From positions 1-7,570 of the forward strand of contig QMUE01000045.1 of assembly GCA_003663535.1 (NCBI GenBank): a stretch of 7,570 nucleotides of DNA, given 5' to 3'. The notes beneath the pieces are model-generated. The model was not told the origin of the DNA, did no database searches, and worked only from the letters and a program-made list of their open reading frames with translations. The stretch is from Thermococci archaeon (GTDB lineage: Archaea > Methanobacteriota_B > Thermococci > Thermococcales > Thermococcaceae). Positions 6,735 to 7,570 of the stretch are shown here, in pieces. Each line of letters starts with the position of its first letter. The stretch's first letter is position 1. The position numbers and the translations under genes are program-made.

Positions 6735-6751
6735 TATCACTAAGAGTGATA
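6735..6751. promoter_or_regulatory. Thermococcales glycolytic motif (TrmBL1/Tgr operator)
   Basis: TATCAC-TAAGA-GTGATA is an exact match to the published 17-bp motif TATCAC-N5-GTGATA, bound by the sugar-responsive regulator TrmBL1 (Tgr in T. kodakarensis). It lies downstream of the TATA box and over the expected start point of the glucanotransferase gene. In this group that position goes with repression that is lifted by maltodextrin-type sugars, whereas upstream placement goes with activation of gluconeogenic genes. The regulator gene is not in this window. Confidence 0.9.
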
Positions 6752-6762
6752 GTAGTGAGGAG

Positions 6763-6776
6763 TATATAAATATTTT
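6763..6776 (-). promoter_or_regulatory. BRE/TATA promoter of the glucanotransferase gene
   Basis: The minus strand reads AAAATATTTATATA. TTTATATA (6770-6763) is a near-ideal archaeal TATA box and the preceding A-rich bases fit a BRE. A start about 25 bp downstream falls near 6740, inside the glycolytic operator, leaving a leader of roughly 25 bases that contains the ribosome binding site. Confidence 0.8.
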
Positions 6777-6792
6777 ATGCATGGTACGCATA
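6776..6792. repeat. Inverted repeat TATGC-N7-GCATA directly upstream of the BRE
   Basis: TATGC (6776-6780) and GCATA (6788-6792) form a 17-bp dyad abutting the BRE of the glucanotransferase promoter. Position and length fit a second regulator site. It does not match the TGM or any other Thermococcales operator I can recall, and five-base arms alone are weak evidence. Confidence 0.3.
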
Positions 6793-6816
6793 TCAACTAG
6801 TAGTGAAAATATCACC

Positions 6817-6851
6817 GAGACTTCGCAAGAATCGAGGTTAGATGAAGTCTC
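6817..6851. repeat. Eight-base-pair hairpin just after the kinase-like gene
   Basis: GAGACTTC (6817-6824) and its exact reverse complement GAAGTCTC (6844-6851) enclose a 19-base loop. On the minus strand the stem begins seven bases after the TAA stop of the kinase-like gene, so it could form in that mRNA's 3' end. No long T run follows directly (the next is TATTTTC about ten bases later), so it is not a classic terminator. It also lies about 50 bp upstream of the glucanotransferase TATA box. Confidence 0.4.
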
Positions 6852-6858
6852 TTTCTGT

Positions 6859-7479
6859 TTAGAAGAAGATCTTTCTGAAAATGTATACTGTAATAGCTAC
6901 GGCCAATTGATTTGAGAGGTTATCATCCGGGGGTAATTCGTAAAACTCCGCTAACATCCCGGCCAAAGCACCAACAATTGCATGTGGGATATCTATTATC
7001 ATGTAGAGCATCACAAAAGCTGTTAGAAAATATGCCAAGCTGCCCTCAATACTTTTACCGTTTTTAAATCGATGTTTTCCAAAGGGCTTTCCTATTATCG
7101 CAGCTATAGCATCGCCTAAAGTTGCAACGGTTATGGCACCAATTGCAATGTCTTTTGGGAAGAAGCATACTATTATTAAAGCTCCGATTGTGAAGTATAT
7201 GTGGGCCCCAATGGAATACTTTTCATGTTCCCTAGATATTGCTTCAAGTTCTCGTTCGACAAGGGCAATTACATCTTCTCTTACATAAAGATCCAGTTTT
7301 TGTTTCAATTTATCTCTTAATTCTTCAACTATTCTAAAAGGTTCTAGTATTATAAAAACAATTAGCGCTGTTGCAACGAATCCTATTGTTACCCTTTGAC
7401 CAAAGAGAAGGTAAAGTAGTGGGACAGTTAATCCTGTTAAGTGCAGTGCTTTTCTCTTAACCTCGCTTTTTATGCTCAT
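6859..7479 (-). CDS. CTP-dependent polyprenol/dolichol kinase family membrane protein
   Basis: This 206-residue membrane protein belongs to the Sec59/Dgk1-like diacylglycerol/polyprenol kinase family (COG0170), whose members phosphorylate a lipid alcohol with CTP. The signature is in the second half: TLGDAIAAIIGKPFGKHRFK (120-139), then NGKSIEGSLAYF (140-151), and the terminal ELPPDDNLSNQL (181-192), which matches the family's acidic D-D-N-L motif. About six or seven hydrophobic segments are visible (roughly 12-27, 30-47, 91-108, 111-130, 147-163, 165-178 and 190-202). Between the second and third is a long charged, probably helical stretch (48-88). Candidate substrates are dolichol for N-glycosylation or another isoprenoid alcohol of archaeal lipid metabolism; the sequence does not decide. 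GAGGTG precedes the ATG by seven bases. The start lies within the end of the HAD-like gene (23-bp overlap), so the two are cotranscribed. The gene downstream has its own regulated promoter. Confidence 0.8.
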   Translation of the reverse strand: MSIKSEVKRKALHLTGLTVPLLYLLFGQRVTIGFVATALIVFIILEPFRIVEELRDKLKQKLDLYVREDVIALVERELEAISREHEKYSIGAHIYFTIGALIIVCFFPKDIAIGAITVATLGDAIAAIIGKPFGKHRFKNGKSIEGSLAYFLTAFVMLYMIIDIPHAIVGALAGMLAEFYELPPDDNLSNQLAVAITVYIFRKIFF

Positions 7480-7570
7480 GTTTTATCACCTCTAAGGCCT
7501 CTTTAAGGTCTTTTACTATATAATCGGCGTGTTTCGGCATGAGAGATTTGAAATAACCCCTCTTGACTAG
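7457..7570 (-). CDS. C-terminal end of a probable HAD-family phosphatase (enters from the right edge)
   Basis: A frame open from the right edge ends at TAA (7459-7457) after 37 codons. I translated it by hand: LVKRGYFKSLMPKHADYIVK, then DLKEALEVIKHEHKKRG. The pattern 'HADYIVKDLKEALEVI' resembles the usual end of HAD phosphatases, where a strand (ADYIV) is followed by a final helix. No catalytic motif is inside the window, so the family is a probable call and the substrate is unknown. The last 23 bases overlap the start of the kinase-like gene in another frame, and that gene's GAGGTG ribosome binding site lies within this coding sequence, indicating translational coupling. Confidence 0.6.
   Translation of the reverse strand, partial: LVKRGYFKSLMPKHADYIVKDLKEALEVIKHEHKKRG

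Noticed and set aside
6791..6808. TATCAA-N6-GTGAAA as a second glycolytic operator upstream of the TATA box
   Set aside because: Both halves deviate and the spacer is six rather than five bases, so it does not meet the motif. It is kept only as part of the possible upstream cluster.
6676..6915. A 79-codon plus-strand open frame across the glucanotransferase control region
   Set aside because: It overlaps the ends of two well-supported genes plus an operator, TATA box and ribosome binding site, has no Shine-Dalgarno, and its product is low-complexity with no recognisable pattern.
1..7570. RNA genes, CRISPR arrays, insertion sequences, inteins or a defence island
   Set aside because: I saw no tRNA-like cloverleaf, spaced repeat array, transposase, integrase or splicing block. 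All coding sequence is explained by the listed genes and composition looks uniform by eye.

Overview
The window looks like chromosomal DNA of a hyperthermophilic euryarchaeon of the order Thermococcales, most likely a low-GC Thermococcus. The strongest evidence is a complete 659-residue GH57 4-alpha-glucanotransferase. As far as I can recall that protein, it is almost the same length as, and very close in sequence to, the Thermococcus litoralis enzyme. Its promoter carries an exact copy of the Thermococcales glycolytic motif (TATCAC-N5-GTGATA). The archaeal TATA boxes, GAGGTG-type ribosome binding sites, an archaeal-type TtuA tRNA thiolase and an AT-rich composition (roughly 40% GC by eye, not computed) all agree. 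No RNA genes, CRISPR arrays, insertion sequences or integrase genes are visible.

Layout, left to right. Positions 1-2128, minus strand: an operon-like run of three genes read right to left. These are a two-CBS-domain protein (GTG start), a complete NapA/Kef-type (CPA2) cation/proton antiporter, and, one base after its stop codon, the N-terminal 136 residues of a second paralogous antiporter that leaves the window. Positions 2129-2313: a divergent intergenic region with promoters for both sides. Positions 2314-4723, plus strand: a COG2509-like FAD-dependent oxidoreductase of unknown function with an unusual four-cysteine cluster, then, 46 bp later, the tRNA 2-thiouridine synthetase TtuA. Positions 4735-6714, minus strand: the 4-alpha-glucanotransferase, convergent with ttuA across an 11-bp gap. 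Positions 6715-6858: its control region, with ribosome binding site, glycolytic operator over the expected start point, TATA box, two upstream inverted repeats and one longer hairpin. Positions 6859-7570, minus strand: a small membrane protein of the CTP-dependent polyprenol/dolichol kinase family, overlapped by the 3' end of a probable HAD phosphatase gene that enters from the right.

How the genes may work together. The CBS protein is probably a ligand-sensing regulator of the two antiporters it is cotranscribed with; this is inference from operon structure. The glucanotransferase belongs to cytoplasmic maltodextrin metabolism, and its operator position predicts repression by TrmBL1/Tgr that is relieved by maltodextrins. 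The kinase-like protein and HAD phosphatase could form a phosphorylation/dephosphorylation pair in polyprenol or lipid metabolism. Overall this is mostly ordinary core-genome content. The items most worth a second look are the CBS-antiporter-antiporter operon, the four-cysteine FAD protein and the detailed architecture of the glucanotransferase promoter.
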